From assembly GCA_964502735.1 (NCBI GenBank), contig CAZCYD010000088.1, forward strand, positions 1 through 8,132: a stretch of DNA of 8,132 nucleotides. The letters are read 5' to 3'. Source of the stretch: JACKAN01 sp964502735. GTDB lineage: Bacteria; Bdellovibrionota; Bdellovibrionia; Bdellovibrionales; UBA1609. Under the pieces are notes generated by a model that saw only the letters and a program-made list of their open reading frames with translations, was not told where the DNA came from and did not search any database. The position numbers and the translations under genes are program-made. This document shows, piece after piece, positions 1 through 7,066 of the stretch (the stretch's first letter is position 1; each line of letters opens with the position of its first letter).

Positions 1-1095
1 ATAAAAAAATCTGATGATTCTCAATCTTATCAAATTACGAATGGTGAAATTACATTAAGCATAAAAAAAGACGATTCAGGTAAAACTATAATTTATCTTT
101 TAACTAATAAAGAGACTGTTGCTGAAAATAATCCAAAAAGCAAAATCGTTAAAGCAGAAGATCAAGCTCAAGAGACTGAAAAGGCTCAACTTCTTCACGT
201 AAGTTTTACTGAAGACTACAGCGCATTCAGTCTTTTAGCCTTTGATGACACAGCTTCTGATCGTTCGCTAATAGCTCTCTATTTTGGCCCAGTTATCCAA
301 CCGGAAGACCTCCCACAAAAAGACTCCAGCGATTTCTTTTACCTTTTGGGAAAATCAATGCCCATGAAGTGGAACACACGCCAACAACTTCAAGTTCATT
401 TCTGTCAAAAGAATAATAATAACGAATCCACATTGGAATACCAAAAATTTCGCAAGTATTACCCTGCGGCTCAATCTGCAATTAAAAACTGGAGATCTCA
501 TTTATTGAATAGACTCGACTTGAGTTTAAATGTTTTAACTCACTATCCTCCATTTTCAGATCTAAATACCAAATGTATTTATATTGTACCCGATTACTTC
601 TACAGTTCTAACAAGCAAGCCCTCTTCCAAGGAGCAAATCTGAGCCTTCCCAATTACAAAAACAAAACATTGATTGATTCTGATATCTTTATTTTTGATA
701 AAGAAGAACAAAAACTTCTTGATTATATAGAAACTAAAGTTGGCACTAATATTTCAAATTTGGACTACGAATTACAAAAGCTTCTTAACGAAGAACTCCA
801 ATCCAATAGGCTTTTCGTGATGACTCACGAATTTGGCCACCTACTGGGCCTTGGCCACCCATTTACAGAACATGAAGACGATAATATTTACAGCGTAATG
901 AATTATAATAGTGCAACTTCCATAACCTCCTTCGATATAAAATCTTTGCACCACCTCTACCCTATTAGACAAAACTCTGATACAGAACCTGATATAGGTG
1001 AAGATATAGGTAGAGCTAAAAATATTCAAAGCCCTTATTTATTTGAGACCTTTTCAAAATCAGATGATGAAATTATTAAGACGAGTGAATTATAG
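1..1095 (+). CDS. Matrixin-like zinc metalloprotease, 5'-truncated by window edge
   Basis: The frame is open from base 1 with no credible start (first ATG at 358, no ribosome site), so the gene begins outside the window; 364 codons are visible. Numbering from the first codon here, the zinc site HEFGHLLGLGH lies at residues 276-286 (His276, His280 and His286 as ligands, Glu277 as general base). A metzincin Met-turn, SVMNY, follows with Met300. Upstream, the AIKNW stretch (Trp164) resembles the start of matrixin catalytic domains, and downstream DIKSLHHLYP (312-321) resembles the 'DI..I..LY' helix that closes M10 domains. The approximately 130 residues before that are unassigned and could be a prodomain or accessory region. 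The protein is predicted to hydrolyse peptide bonds; export is likely but its N-terminus is not visible. The 3' end overlaps the next gene by 32 bases, suggesting co-transcription and translational coupling. The family is well supported; M10 rather than another metzincin family is inference. Confidence 0.85.
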   Translation: MKKSDDSQSYQITNGEITLSIKKDDSGKTIIYLLTNKETVAENNPKSKIVKAEDQAQETEKAQLLHVSFTEDYSAFSLLAFDDTASDRSLIALYFGPVIQPEDLPQKDSSDFFYLLGKSMPMKWNTRQQLQVHFCQKNNNNESTLEYQKFRKYYPAAQSAIKNWRSHLLNRLDLSLNVLTHYPPFSDLNTKCIYIVPDYFYSSNKQALFQGANLSLPNYKNKTLIDSDIFIFDKEEQKLLDYIETKVGTNISNLDYELQKLLNEELQSNRLFVMTHEFGHLLGLGHPFTEHEDDNIYSVMNYNSATSITSFDIKSLHHLYPIRQNSDTEPDIGEDIGRAKNIQSPYLFETFSKSDDEIIKTSEL

Positions 1096-2872
1096 ACGAG
1101 TGAATTATAGAAATTTATTGGCTATATTTGTATTTACTGTGCCCTTTTTATCTTGGTCACACGAGTTTTCTAAGTGTGGCCAAGCCCTAAAAGGGCGTAT
1201 TCACGAACCACTTAAACGCACCCTAGGACTGGAATGGGAGTTTTCCCCCGTAAATTCTCCTGTTGACCACGCCAAACCTTCTTTTGCTCACAAAGCAAAA
1301 GAAGCCTATCTCGAATCTCAAGTTCTCGCAAATTCTAGCTTTAGACAACTCTTTGGTCTTTATGGAAAAAACAGTCGTGGCGAATTCATTTATGGACTAA
1401 TCCCCGATGAAATTACAAAACAAATCGGATTTCAGATCCTCAAACTTGTTAATGATTTAGAATTTGAAACTACTGAAAATCAAACTCTACTTAAAAATTG
1501 GGAAACAATACCCAGGCAAAGCCTAATGGTTTTAATCCAAACTTTATTCGAAATTCGAGGTCAACACAGCGACATTTTAAAGCTCAAAAAAATCCCGTCA
1601 GCATGGACCACCTATAACAACCCCTATGACCAGATGATACCAGATGAAGTGTCTGAAGAATGGAGAAATGGGGTGAATTTTGTCGGAATTGAGTTTCCCA
1701 TGTCCGGCTTTACCCATAAAGCCACCCACCTCTATGAATACTTAGAAAATTTATGGCTACGCTTGGGTTTATTTTCTCCGAAAAATTCCGCACTCAAAAA
1801 AGCTTTGCAAGAATCAATTGGACATATCCATTGGGTTGCCGACGTTCAATCTCTCACTACAGAAGAACAACGAATCAGAATTTACAATTCTATTATCGGC
1901 TACTGGGGAGATCGGAATGACTATATATTTGTCAGCCACAGAAATCCCTACAAGTATCAATTAGACAAAACGAATCGAGTTCAAATTTCGGCAGAAGAAG
2001 CAACAGACATTTTTCAAATTAACGAGCACAACAGAATGAACTATAGCATTACGGCCCTAGATCAAAACACTTTTCTACGGCTTTCAGCAACTGCTTCTGG
2101 AATTCTAATTCAGGACAAGGACTTCGACCTTGATACAACTGTTGATCCGAACTTCCCTCCTATCTTCAAACGACTACCATTGGGAATCCGCGGGATTTAC
2201 AATCAACAAACCCACCCCACTGGAGTCCCCATTCCTGTTGTAGGACTTGAAATACGTGCCAGCCAATCTGTCACCGAAGGCATTAACTATTTACCACCGC
2301 TAGCGCCTGATACCGAAGATTTAGTTGATATCGAAAAACTAATTCAACACAGCTCTAAAGACCCTAGAGGTCTACTGGTTGACATTGACACACTCATTCA
2401 GCGCGCAAGAGGACTGGAGTTAGAAGAACAAATTATTATTGATCTCTTAAATGTTGCCAAAAAAGAAAGTTACAAATGGAGGCCTGAGCTTATCTTAGGG
2501 GAAACCTTTCTCCCCCTTAATGATTGGCTTTCACATCCCTTAGTTATACGAAAACTTAACTCTCTCCCCAAAATCGAAGGCCAAAATCTGATAAGACGAT
2601 ACAACGAAGCTCTTCAAAACTACATCAATAGAGTTAATGAACTCTCATCAGCTAGAACCAACCCTCACAAAAGCTACCAGCCCGATTGGACAGAAAATCT
2701 TGAAGAGTTTCCTGATGGCTATAATCGAGTTTACCCAAGAGTTCAACACCCTGAAATTCTCAACCCTTTAGGGCTACACAGCCATCCTGACCTGTGGTTT
2801 CAAATTATTCTGTTTAACGAAATGCTCAGATTTGTTGCAGAATCCGATCTAGAAAATCTACTCAGATTTTAG
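1064..2872 (+). CDS. Exported protein of unknown family with amidoligase-like motifs; probably frameshifted near its 3' end
   Basis: 602 residues from ATG 1064; ATG 1067 is equally possible, and a TTG at 1043 lies further upstream. None has a strong ribosome site, and the start lies inside the upstream protease gene, so coupled translation is likely. The N-terminus is a Sec signal peptide: basic region with RRVNY twice, hydrophobic core LLAIFVFTVPFLSW (18-31), probable cleavage after Ser32, and Cys38 early in the mature chain. I do not recognise the protein as a named family. Visible motifs in order are LGLEWEF (54-60), VGIEFP (207-212), GHIHWVAD (253-260) and VGLEIRAS (393-400). This order (G-x-E-x-E, a second Glu strand, G-x-H-x-H, then E-x-R) resembles glutamate-cysteine-ligase / amidoligase enzymes, which join a carboxylate to an amine using ATP. 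ATP use would be surprising in an exported protein, so a repurposed fold is possible. The last residues (ESDLENLLRF) look like an out-of-frame end, and a continuation in another frame follows (2853-3080). Confidence 0.75.
   Translation: MMKLLRRVNYRRVNYRNLLAIFVFTVPFLSWSHEFSKCGQALKGRIHEPLKRTLGLEWEFSPVNSPVDHAKPSFAHKAKEAYLESQVLANSSFRQLFGLYGKNSRGEFIYGLIPDEITKQIGFQILKLVNDLEFETTENQTLLKNWETIPRQSLMVLIQTLFEIRGQHSDILKLKKIPSAWTTYNNPYDQMIPDEVSEEWRNGVNFVGIEFPMSGFTHKATHLYEYLENLWLRLGLFSPKNSALKKALQESIGHIHWVADVQSLTTEEQRIRIYNSIIGYWGDRNDYIFVSHRNPYKYQLDKTNRVQISAEEATDIFQINEHNRMNYSITALDQNTFLRLSATASGILIQDKDFDLDTTVDPNFPPIFKRLPLGIRGIYNQQTHPTGVPIPVVGLEIRASQSVTEGINYLPPLAPDTEDLVDIEKLIQHSSKDPRGLLVDIDTLIQRARGLELEEQIIIDLLNVAKKESYKWRPELILGETFLPLNDWLSHPLVIRKLNSLPKIEGQNLIRRYNEALQNYINRVNELSSARTNPHKSYQPDWTENLEEFPDGYNRVYPRVQHPEILNPLGLHSHPDLWFQIILFNEMLRFVAESDLENLLRF
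1079..1110 (+). repeat. 15-bp tandem duplication in the overlap of two genes
   Basis: The unit AGACGAGTGAATTAT occurs twice without a gap (1079-1093 and 1094-1108), followed by AG of a third unit. In the protease frame each copy encodes the same C-terminal residues and stop, so the second copy is untranslated. In the downstream gene's frame it adds five residues, giving RRVNY-RRVNY in the basic region of the signal peptide. The unit is a multiple of three, so copy changes keep both frames intact. Confidence 0.9.
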
Positions 2873-3080
2873 CTGGAATAATCAAAGCACTATGCATGTA
2901 GGCGCAGCAGCAATAACGGCTGCCGAAACTTGGACGCTATCTGATCTAATTAACTTTTCTAGAGACTACGCCAATAATCCGGATTTTATAAAAAAACCCC
3001 TAAACAAAAGGATTCGCGTACTTCCATTAGAAGTTACACTAGAGGAGGGTACTAAAGCCATCTATACAGTAAATTTGTGA
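2853..3080 (+). pseudogene. Detached C-terminal segment of the preceding gene (frameshift)
   Basis: After the upstream stop at 2870-2872, the frame one base ahead is open from 2853 to the TGA at 3078-3080 and reads as ordinary globular protein (FSWNNQSTMHVGAAAITAAE, then a charged helix and a terminal strand-like stretch). Its internal ATG at 2892 has no convincing ribosome site (only GGA 14 bases upstream) and the product has no signal peptide, so an independent 62-residue gene is unlikely. Removing one A from the AAAA at 2853-2856 would join the two frames into one product of 671 residues. The split could be a genuine inactivating indel, a sequencing error or, less likely, programmed frameshifting. 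The loss would cut about 74 residues from the C-terminus, so the truncated protein may still fold. Confidence 0.5.
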
Positions 3081-3104
3081 TAGGAACGAACATTCAGATA
3101 ACCA

Positions 3105-3128
3105 ATTTGAGATCTGGCAGATTCAAAT
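3105..3128 (+). terminator. Hairpin after the frameshifted gene, possible weak terminator
   Basis: ATTTGA (3105-3110) pairs with TCAAAT (3123-3128), and ATCT (3112-3115) with AGAT (3119-3122), leaving a bulged G and a GGC loop: a ten-pair imperfect stem starting 25 bases after the stop at 3080. There is no T-run after it on the + strand, so it is not a classical intrinsic terminator. It could protect an mRNA 3' end or separate the first two genes from the next. The rest of 3081-3205 shows no promoter I would defend. Confidence 0.3.
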
Positions 3129-3205
3129 CGAAGCTAAAACTTGCCTATCGTCTCGAATTCGTCTGAAGGAATGACTGCTAACGCAATTTTTGTCAGAATA
3201 AAAAA

Positions 3206-3643
3206 ATGATTAATTTTTCCTATAAATTGATAATCTTAACTACATTTTTATTAATTTCTGGAGCCTATAGCCACAATATGGGCAAAGCAGATATGGACAG
3301 CGCAGATCAAGAGGCTCTTAAACAAACCCAAGAACTTCTCAAAAACAAAACGCAAAGAGATCAAGCTATTAAAGACTCCCCTGCGGCTCAACAGGCTGCA
3401 GATTTTGTTCAACAATTAACGGGAGGCGATCAGCAGATGTCAGAGGATATATTTGCGCTCGCGGCGGAGGTTTTTTCTATTGTGGTTCAAGAGTCTAAAG
3501 GGGATGTTAACAAGATGAATCTTCTTCTAGAAAACTTTAAGAAAAACCCCGCGCAATTTGCAGAAAAATGGAGTCCAGAGCAAAAATCCCGCTTAAAAAG
3601 CCTAGCTGACAAATTAGAAAAACCCGCACTTCAACCAAAGTAA
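3206..3643 (+). CDS. Small exported helical protein, unknown function
   Basis: 145 residues. A Sec signal peptide covers residues 1-22 (core LIILTTFLLISGA, likely cleavage after Ser22). The mature part is hydrophilic, rich in Gln, Lys, Ala and Glu, and reads as almost entirely helical: a first helix around 33-70, a GGD turn near 73-75, a second helix with EVFSIVVQESKGD (88-100), then a conserved-looking tail 'NPAQFAEKWSPEQKSRLKSL' where SPEQ probably caps the last helix. There is no transmembrane segment after the signal, no lipobox and no cysteine, so a soluble periplasmic or secreted protein is expected. Start choice: the ATG follows an A-rich tract without a clear Shine-Dalgarno, but it is the only start giving an intact signal peptide. 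I recall similar small exported proteins from Bdellovibrio-type bacteria, without a known role. It is separated by 125 bases from the preceding open frame and so may have its own promoter. Confidence 0.8.
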   Translation: MINFSYKLIILTTFLLISGAYSHNMGKADMDSADQEALKQTQELLKNKTQRDQAIKDSPAAQQAADFVQQLTGGDQQMSEDIFALAAEVFSIVVQESKGDVNKMNLLLENFKKNPAQFAEKWSPEQKSRLKSLADKLEKPALQPK

Positions 3644-3753
3644 AATAAAAAGATGTCTCATAGACAAACCTCCTCGATCTAGAGGTAACCATAAAACCAT
3701 AAGCCTTCAAAAAGTTTGGCTAGCATCTTGATATTTCTAAATGCTTTAGATAC

Positions 3754-3758
3754 AGGAG
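3754..3758 (+). promoter_or_regulatory. Ribosome binding site deciding the start of the large exported protein
   Basis: AGGAG lies 11 bases before ATG 3770 and only 2 bases before ATG 3761. The second spacing is too short for efficient initiation, which favours 3770. A second AGGAG at 3764-3768 could serve ATG 3773 at a tight spacing. The upstream TTG at 3716 has no such site and would put an extra hydrophobic stretch before the signal peptide. Confidence 0.6.
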
Positions 3759-3769
3759 TTATGAGGAGA

Positions 3770-5767
3770 ATGATGGGAAAGAAAATCTGTCAAAATTTTA
3801 TACGACTGACAGCAATTTTGAGTCTGCTGCTTTCCATTGCCTTTGATCCCGTGTTTGCAGATTCAAAGACATGTGCGAAGCTTCTTAGTGCTTTTTCAGG
3901 AAAGCGCGGGATTGTAGATGCAGTTATCTCCACAGGCCATAAAAGAGCTGAAGAGCTTAGGAATCGCCTTTTTGCCGTGCATGCAACTCCAATTTTTCCT
4001 GATGATGGGGTTTTAGTTGCTGGGGCGCGAGATGTGTCAAAGAGCGACTCTCATGTTGCCACAGAGCCTCCCTCTTTCAGGCCAACTATTCATTTTTCAA
4101 TTGGGGAATTAGTGCGCCGTCATCGATCTGGGTCCTGGGATGAAAAGCCTTACGCTATTGTATTGCCAATAAAATCTCTCGAAAAACAATTGGTAAATAT
4201 CAATCCGTATGATTCCTATATTTTAGGAAATTTTAAAATCCCACCTGAAGCTATTTTTGTTGTTCCGGAAAATGAGATTCACAGAGTCCCATCAGGGTTT
4301 AAATATGTAACTCACGGGCATGGCACAACGTTACGTCAAGCCGTGGATCAAGTCATATTAACCCAAGGCGGCTGGAAAATTACTATGAAAGAGCGGACAG
4401 AAGTCGGTTCACTTGCAAACCTAAATGGAACAAATATCAATACGATAGAGTTTTTTGAACCATTGCTTAAGGAAAACCGTAATTTATCTTTTGGCAACCA
4501 CCTCCACTCCGAAGTCGGTGAAATCTTTAGAATGGGCAACGTTGAACAGGCCTTGAATCTTCTAATGAAACCTTTTAATCCTTATGGAATCACGCTTAGT
4601 TATAATGAAATGTTGTTTTTAAATGGGTTCATTCGCCACCATCTTGAAAAACTTGATAGTTTTTTGAGTTCAATCCGTCTGCCTGAGCATTCAATGATTG
4701 TTTATAGGGTTAAACGACAAAATGTATTAGAATGGTTAAATATCGTTGAAATGGAGATCCTCATTCGGCGCAGAAATGGGGTCACTCTGACGAGAGCTGA
4801 TAACTCTATTTCGGAAAATCTTATTCAGTTAAAAGGTGACCCCCAGAAATTGAGTCATTATGTCAATACACTTGTTCAATCCAACAGATTAAGAATCAGC
4901 ACTGAGGATGAAAATCCTGCCAGCCCCATCTCCCTCGCTGAATATTTTACTGCGACAGATCCTGAAGAGGTCATGCACCTATTAAATCAGTATCCACAAG
5001 TCTTGAAGAAAACGGATGCCAATCTCTTCTGGATGCTTTATGCGATCAAGCGAGCACTAGTCATCAGTGAATCTAGAGCACGCTCCGAGAAACTTTTCGA
5101 ATTGATAGACGGTAAAATTTCAATCTTAGAAAGACAAGTCAATAGTGAGAGAACTGCAAAGTCCTTGTTTGATGTTTTGTCGAAATCACTTGATTATGAG
5201 TCGTCTCGACTTCCCTTGGCGCTTGCAATTTTATCAAGACCTTCCGTGCGTATGTTTTTGCAATCTCATCTGGATATGAATCTTCCTGCTCAAGTTTCAC
5301 TTGAGGACATTTTAAAAACCCATCCCGAGACAAGGGCGTTGTTTGAGACTAGAAGTCTCCCCTACAGGAGTGCACAAGAAGCCCTCGCCTATCAGATGCT
5401 TCAGCGGCTTGAAAGACCAAGCCGCGAATCTAGTAAGGATCGATCCTTATTGAGTTTTTCATTTGCTAAGTCTCAAGCGATGAAAATTAAATGGATGGAG
5501 CAAAGACTCGAAGAAAATATGGTCCAAGTTATGCAACCAATGAAAACGACACGCTCTCTGGACAGCATGGCCCCCGGAAGTAGGATTACAATATATGAAC
5601 AGATATTACGCGGAGACTACGGAGGGCTTGATGATTTGGCCCAGAAACTAGGTCTCTCAACTCAGTTTCGCCAAATGTTTCCTGACGACCAGAGCTTTTG
5701 GTTAAGCTCCTTTTCGCTGGTTCAACTTTATCAAAAGTTGTCTAACCATAGGGATGAGGAGAACTAA
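3770..5767 (+). CDS. Large exported protein of unknown function with possible ART/KptA-like N-terminal domain
   Basis: 665 residues from ATG 3770. The signal peptide has a KK basic end, the core LTAILSLLLSIAF (13-25) and probable cleavage VFA|DS after residue 30; Cys35 follows early in the mature chain. The segment of about 66-170 looks like a compact alpha/beta domain: LFAVHATP (67-74), DDGVLVAGARD (78-88), RPTIHFS (104-110), PYAIVLPIKSLE (127-138) and YILGNFKIPPEAIFVVPE (150-167). The spacing of HAT, IHFS and the 'IPPEAI' strand resembles the RNA 2'-phosphotransferase (KptA)/ADP-ribosyltransferase fold, where H-G-T, V-H-L/F-S and a late strand frame the NAD site. This is a motif impression only. 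THGHGTT (181-187) and GNHLHSEVG (242-250) are further His-rich spots. From about 280 to the end the protein appears to be helical, without membrane segments or a C-terminal aromatic barrel signature. A secreted effector or periplasmic enzyme is possible. The real call is unknown exported protein. Confidence 0.75.
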   Translation: MMGKKICQNFIRLTAILSLLLSIAFDPVFADSKTCAKLLSAFSGKRGIVDAVISTGHKRAEELRNRLFAVHATPIFPDDGVLVAGARDVSKSDSHVATEPPSFRPTIHFSIGELVRRHRSGSWDEKPYAIVLPIKSLEKQLVNINPYDSYILGNFKIPPEAIFVVPENEIHRVPSGFKYVTHGHGTTLRQAVDQVILTQGGWKITMKERTEVGSLANLNGTNINTIEFFEPLLKENRNLSFGNHLHSEVGEIFRMGNVEQALNLLMKPFNPYGITLSYNEMLFLNGFIRHHLEKLDSFLSSIRLPEHSMIVYRVKRQNVLEWLNIVEMEILIRRRNGVTLTRADNSISENLIQLKGDPQKLSHYVNTLVQSNRLRISTEDENPASPISLAEYFTATDPEEVMHLLNQYPQVLKKTDANLFWMLYAIKRALVISESRARSEKLFELIDGKISILERQVNSERTAKSLFDVLSKSLDYESSRLPLALAILSRPSVRMFLQSHLDMNLPAQVSLEDILKTHPETRALFETRSLPYRSAQEALAYQMLQRLERPSRESSKDRSLLSFSFAKSQAMKIKWMEQRLEENMVQVMQPMKTTRSLDSMAPGSRITIYEQILRGDYGGLDDLAQKLGLSTQFRQMFPDDQSFWLSSFSLVQLYQKLSNHRDEEN

Positions 5768-5823
5768 TGTTATGGCTTACAACTTGCAAACTTTTTTGAA
5801 AGTCGGTCTTTAATTAGACTTTT

Positions 5824-5829
5824 AGGGGA
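5824..5829 (+). promoter_or_regulatory. Ribosome binding site for a GTG start
   Basis: AGGGGA ends four bases before GTG 5834. The good complementarity and acceptable spacing support the GTG as the start of the lysophospholipase-like gene; no in-frame ATG lies between it and the signal-peptide core. Confidence 0.65.
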
Positions 5830-5833
5830 TATC

Positions 5834-6889
5834 GTGGGGTTTCGTTTTCTTAAATTTGCACTCATTGCGCTCTATATCACCATTGCAGCTTCGCACTCCC
5901 TAGCTAAAGAGGAGAGATTCAGCGACTTTCAATTCAAACTGCCACAGATTTACAAAGTCATTGAAGAAGCTCAAATCGGGGAAATATCGAATGTTGATAA
6001 CTCCAATACAATCAGATATTTACAGTGGAACGGTCAAAATGATGGGCCACCTATCGTAATTGTACCTGGGCGAGGAGAAATTTCTTACCAGTGGTCGGAG
6101 TTCGTTTTAGACCTTAAAACATCGGGACACATGGGAAAAATCTACGTATGGGATCCTCCTGGGCAAGGACTGTCAGATCGATTATATGAACAAGATCCAA
6201 AAGTTGGACATATTGATGATTTTTCAAATTATGAGGAAAATTTTCTCAATTTTTTAGATAGAATTACCCCAAGAGAATCCGGCGTTAAGCCTCTTGTTGT
6301 CGGCCACTCTATGGGCGGAACAATTGCTTTAAAGGCAGTTTTGCAACAACCAGATCGAATTGAAAAACTCATTTTGAATGCACCTATGTTAGATATTCTT
6401 TTCCATTCGAACCCTTATATAGACTGGATGGTCACAAAGCTGTTTTCTTTAAAGTACCTAATTCGCATATTTGGAAGCCTAGCTGTGCAGACCAAGACCT
6501 TTCCTACTGAGTTTCAACCCAACAACCCCTACACAAGGGATCCTGAGCGTTGGGCACTTCGCTTTGAAATACAAAATAAATATGGAGGATTTGTTCCAGG
6601 CAAAACGATAAAGTGGGTTCAGGAGGCTTTAATGGCCATAGAAGAAGTTCTTCTTCGTGCAGATGAAATCAAAACGAAAACTCTATTAGTTTTTGGCACA
6701 GATGACAAAGTAACGGAATACAAAAATATAAACTCACTTGTTTGTCAGTTGGAAAAATGTCGCCTAGTAGAGATCAAAGATGCTCCGCACGCCATTCATG
6801 AAGATTTTGCCAGAGACATTTTGCTTGAAGAAACCATAAAACATTTTGAAATCAGCTCACCACAATCCTGTGAAACCATTCTTCTTTAA
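5834..6889 (+). CDS. Secreted PldB-like lysophospholipase / monoacylglycerol lipase (alpha/beta hydrolase)
   Basis: 351 residues from a GTG start. Residues 1-24 are a signal peptide (core FALIALYITIAAS, cleavage after SLA). The alpha/beta-hydrolase fold is clear: oxyanion region IVIVPGRGE (74-82), VWDPPGQGLSDR (105-116), nucleophile elbow GHSMGG (157-162, Ser159), acid FGTDDKV (Asp291 most likely) and APHAIHED (His319). The details match lysophospholipase L2 (PldB) more than generic hydrolases: the PGRGE...Y.W.E opening, the DPKVGHIDDFSNY stretch (121-133), a long helical lid, and WVQEAL.A.EEVL (261-273). Such enzymes remove the acyl chain from lysophospholipids or monoacylglycerols. E. coli PldB lacks a cleaved signal peptide as far as I recall, so export here suggests action in the periplasm or on outside membranes. 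It lies 66 bases after the preceding gene on the same strand and may share its transcript. Substrate is inferred from family likeness. The extra Cys304, Cys309 and Cys346 could allow a disulphide. Confidence 0.85.
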   Translation: MGFRFLKFALIALYITIAASHSLAKEERFSDFQFKLPQIYKVIEEAQIGEISNVDNSNTIRYLQWNGQNDGPPIVIVPGRGEISYQWSEFVLDLKTSGHMGKIYVWDPPGQGLSDRLYEQDPKVGHIDDFSNYEENFLNFLDRITPRESGVKPLVVGHSMGGTIALKAVLQQPDRIEKLILNAPMLDILFHSNPYIDWMVTKLFSLKYLIRIFGSLAVQTKTFPTEFQPNNPYTRDPERWALRFEIQNKYGGFVPGKTIKWVQEALMAIEEVLLRADEIKTKTLLVFGTDDKVTEYKNINSLVCQLEKCRLVEIKDAPHAIHEDFARDILLEETIKHFEISSPQSCETILL

Positions 6890-6993
6890 AAGATCTATGC
6901 AAAAATCCTTTTGATATGTTGCTTATATCCACACGTCTCAAGGCTCAAGCTGCCAAGAGATCTATGTTTCCTTGAAATTTTGATAAAAACTGT

Positions 6994-7012
6994 TTAAATG
7001 CACTGTATTTAA
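6994..7012 (-). terminator. AT-rich hairpin, candidate terminator of the outer-membrane barrel gene
   Basis: TTAAATGC (6994-7001) pairs with GTATTTAA (7005-7012) around the loop ACT, with one G-T wobble. Read on the minus strand, the stem is followed four bases later by a run of five T (complement of 6985-6989), the order expected for an intrinsic terminator of the leftward gene, 55 bases past its stop. The stem is AT-rich and therefore weak. No equivalent T-tract serves the rightward gene; the rest of 6890-7066 shows only a short repeat AGATCTATG (6891-6899 and 6958-6966). Confidence 0.35.
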
Positions 7013-7066
7013 CTTAGAATTCTCCCGCAATCCTCACGATAGAGAATGAGATCACCTTTTGAAACT

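Noticed and set aside
1073..1111. Tat signal from the repeated arginines of the amidoligase-like protein
   Set aside because: The RR pairs are not in an S-R-R-x-F-L-K context; an ordinary Sec signal explains the sequence.
2892..3080. Independent 62-residue gene
   Set aside because: No good ribosome site and no signal, the frame is open upstream to 2853, and it fits better as the continuation of the preceding gene after a one-base shift.
3141..3169. TTGCCT as -35 of a promoter for the small exported gene
   Set aside because: No acceptable -10 element at 16-18 bases downstream.
3672..3685. CCTC/GAGG stem around GATCTA after the small exported gene
   Set aside because: Four pairs and no following T-run; likely chance.
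3716..3769. Longer start (TTG 3716) for the large exported protein
   Set aside because: It lacks a ribosome site and places 18 extra residues before a well-formed signal peptide; AGGAG at 3754 favours 3770.
5799..5822. Inverted repeat AAAGTC / GACTTT before the lipase gene as a terminator
   Set aside because: Only six pairs, a 12-base loop and immediately followed by the ribosome site; too weak to call.
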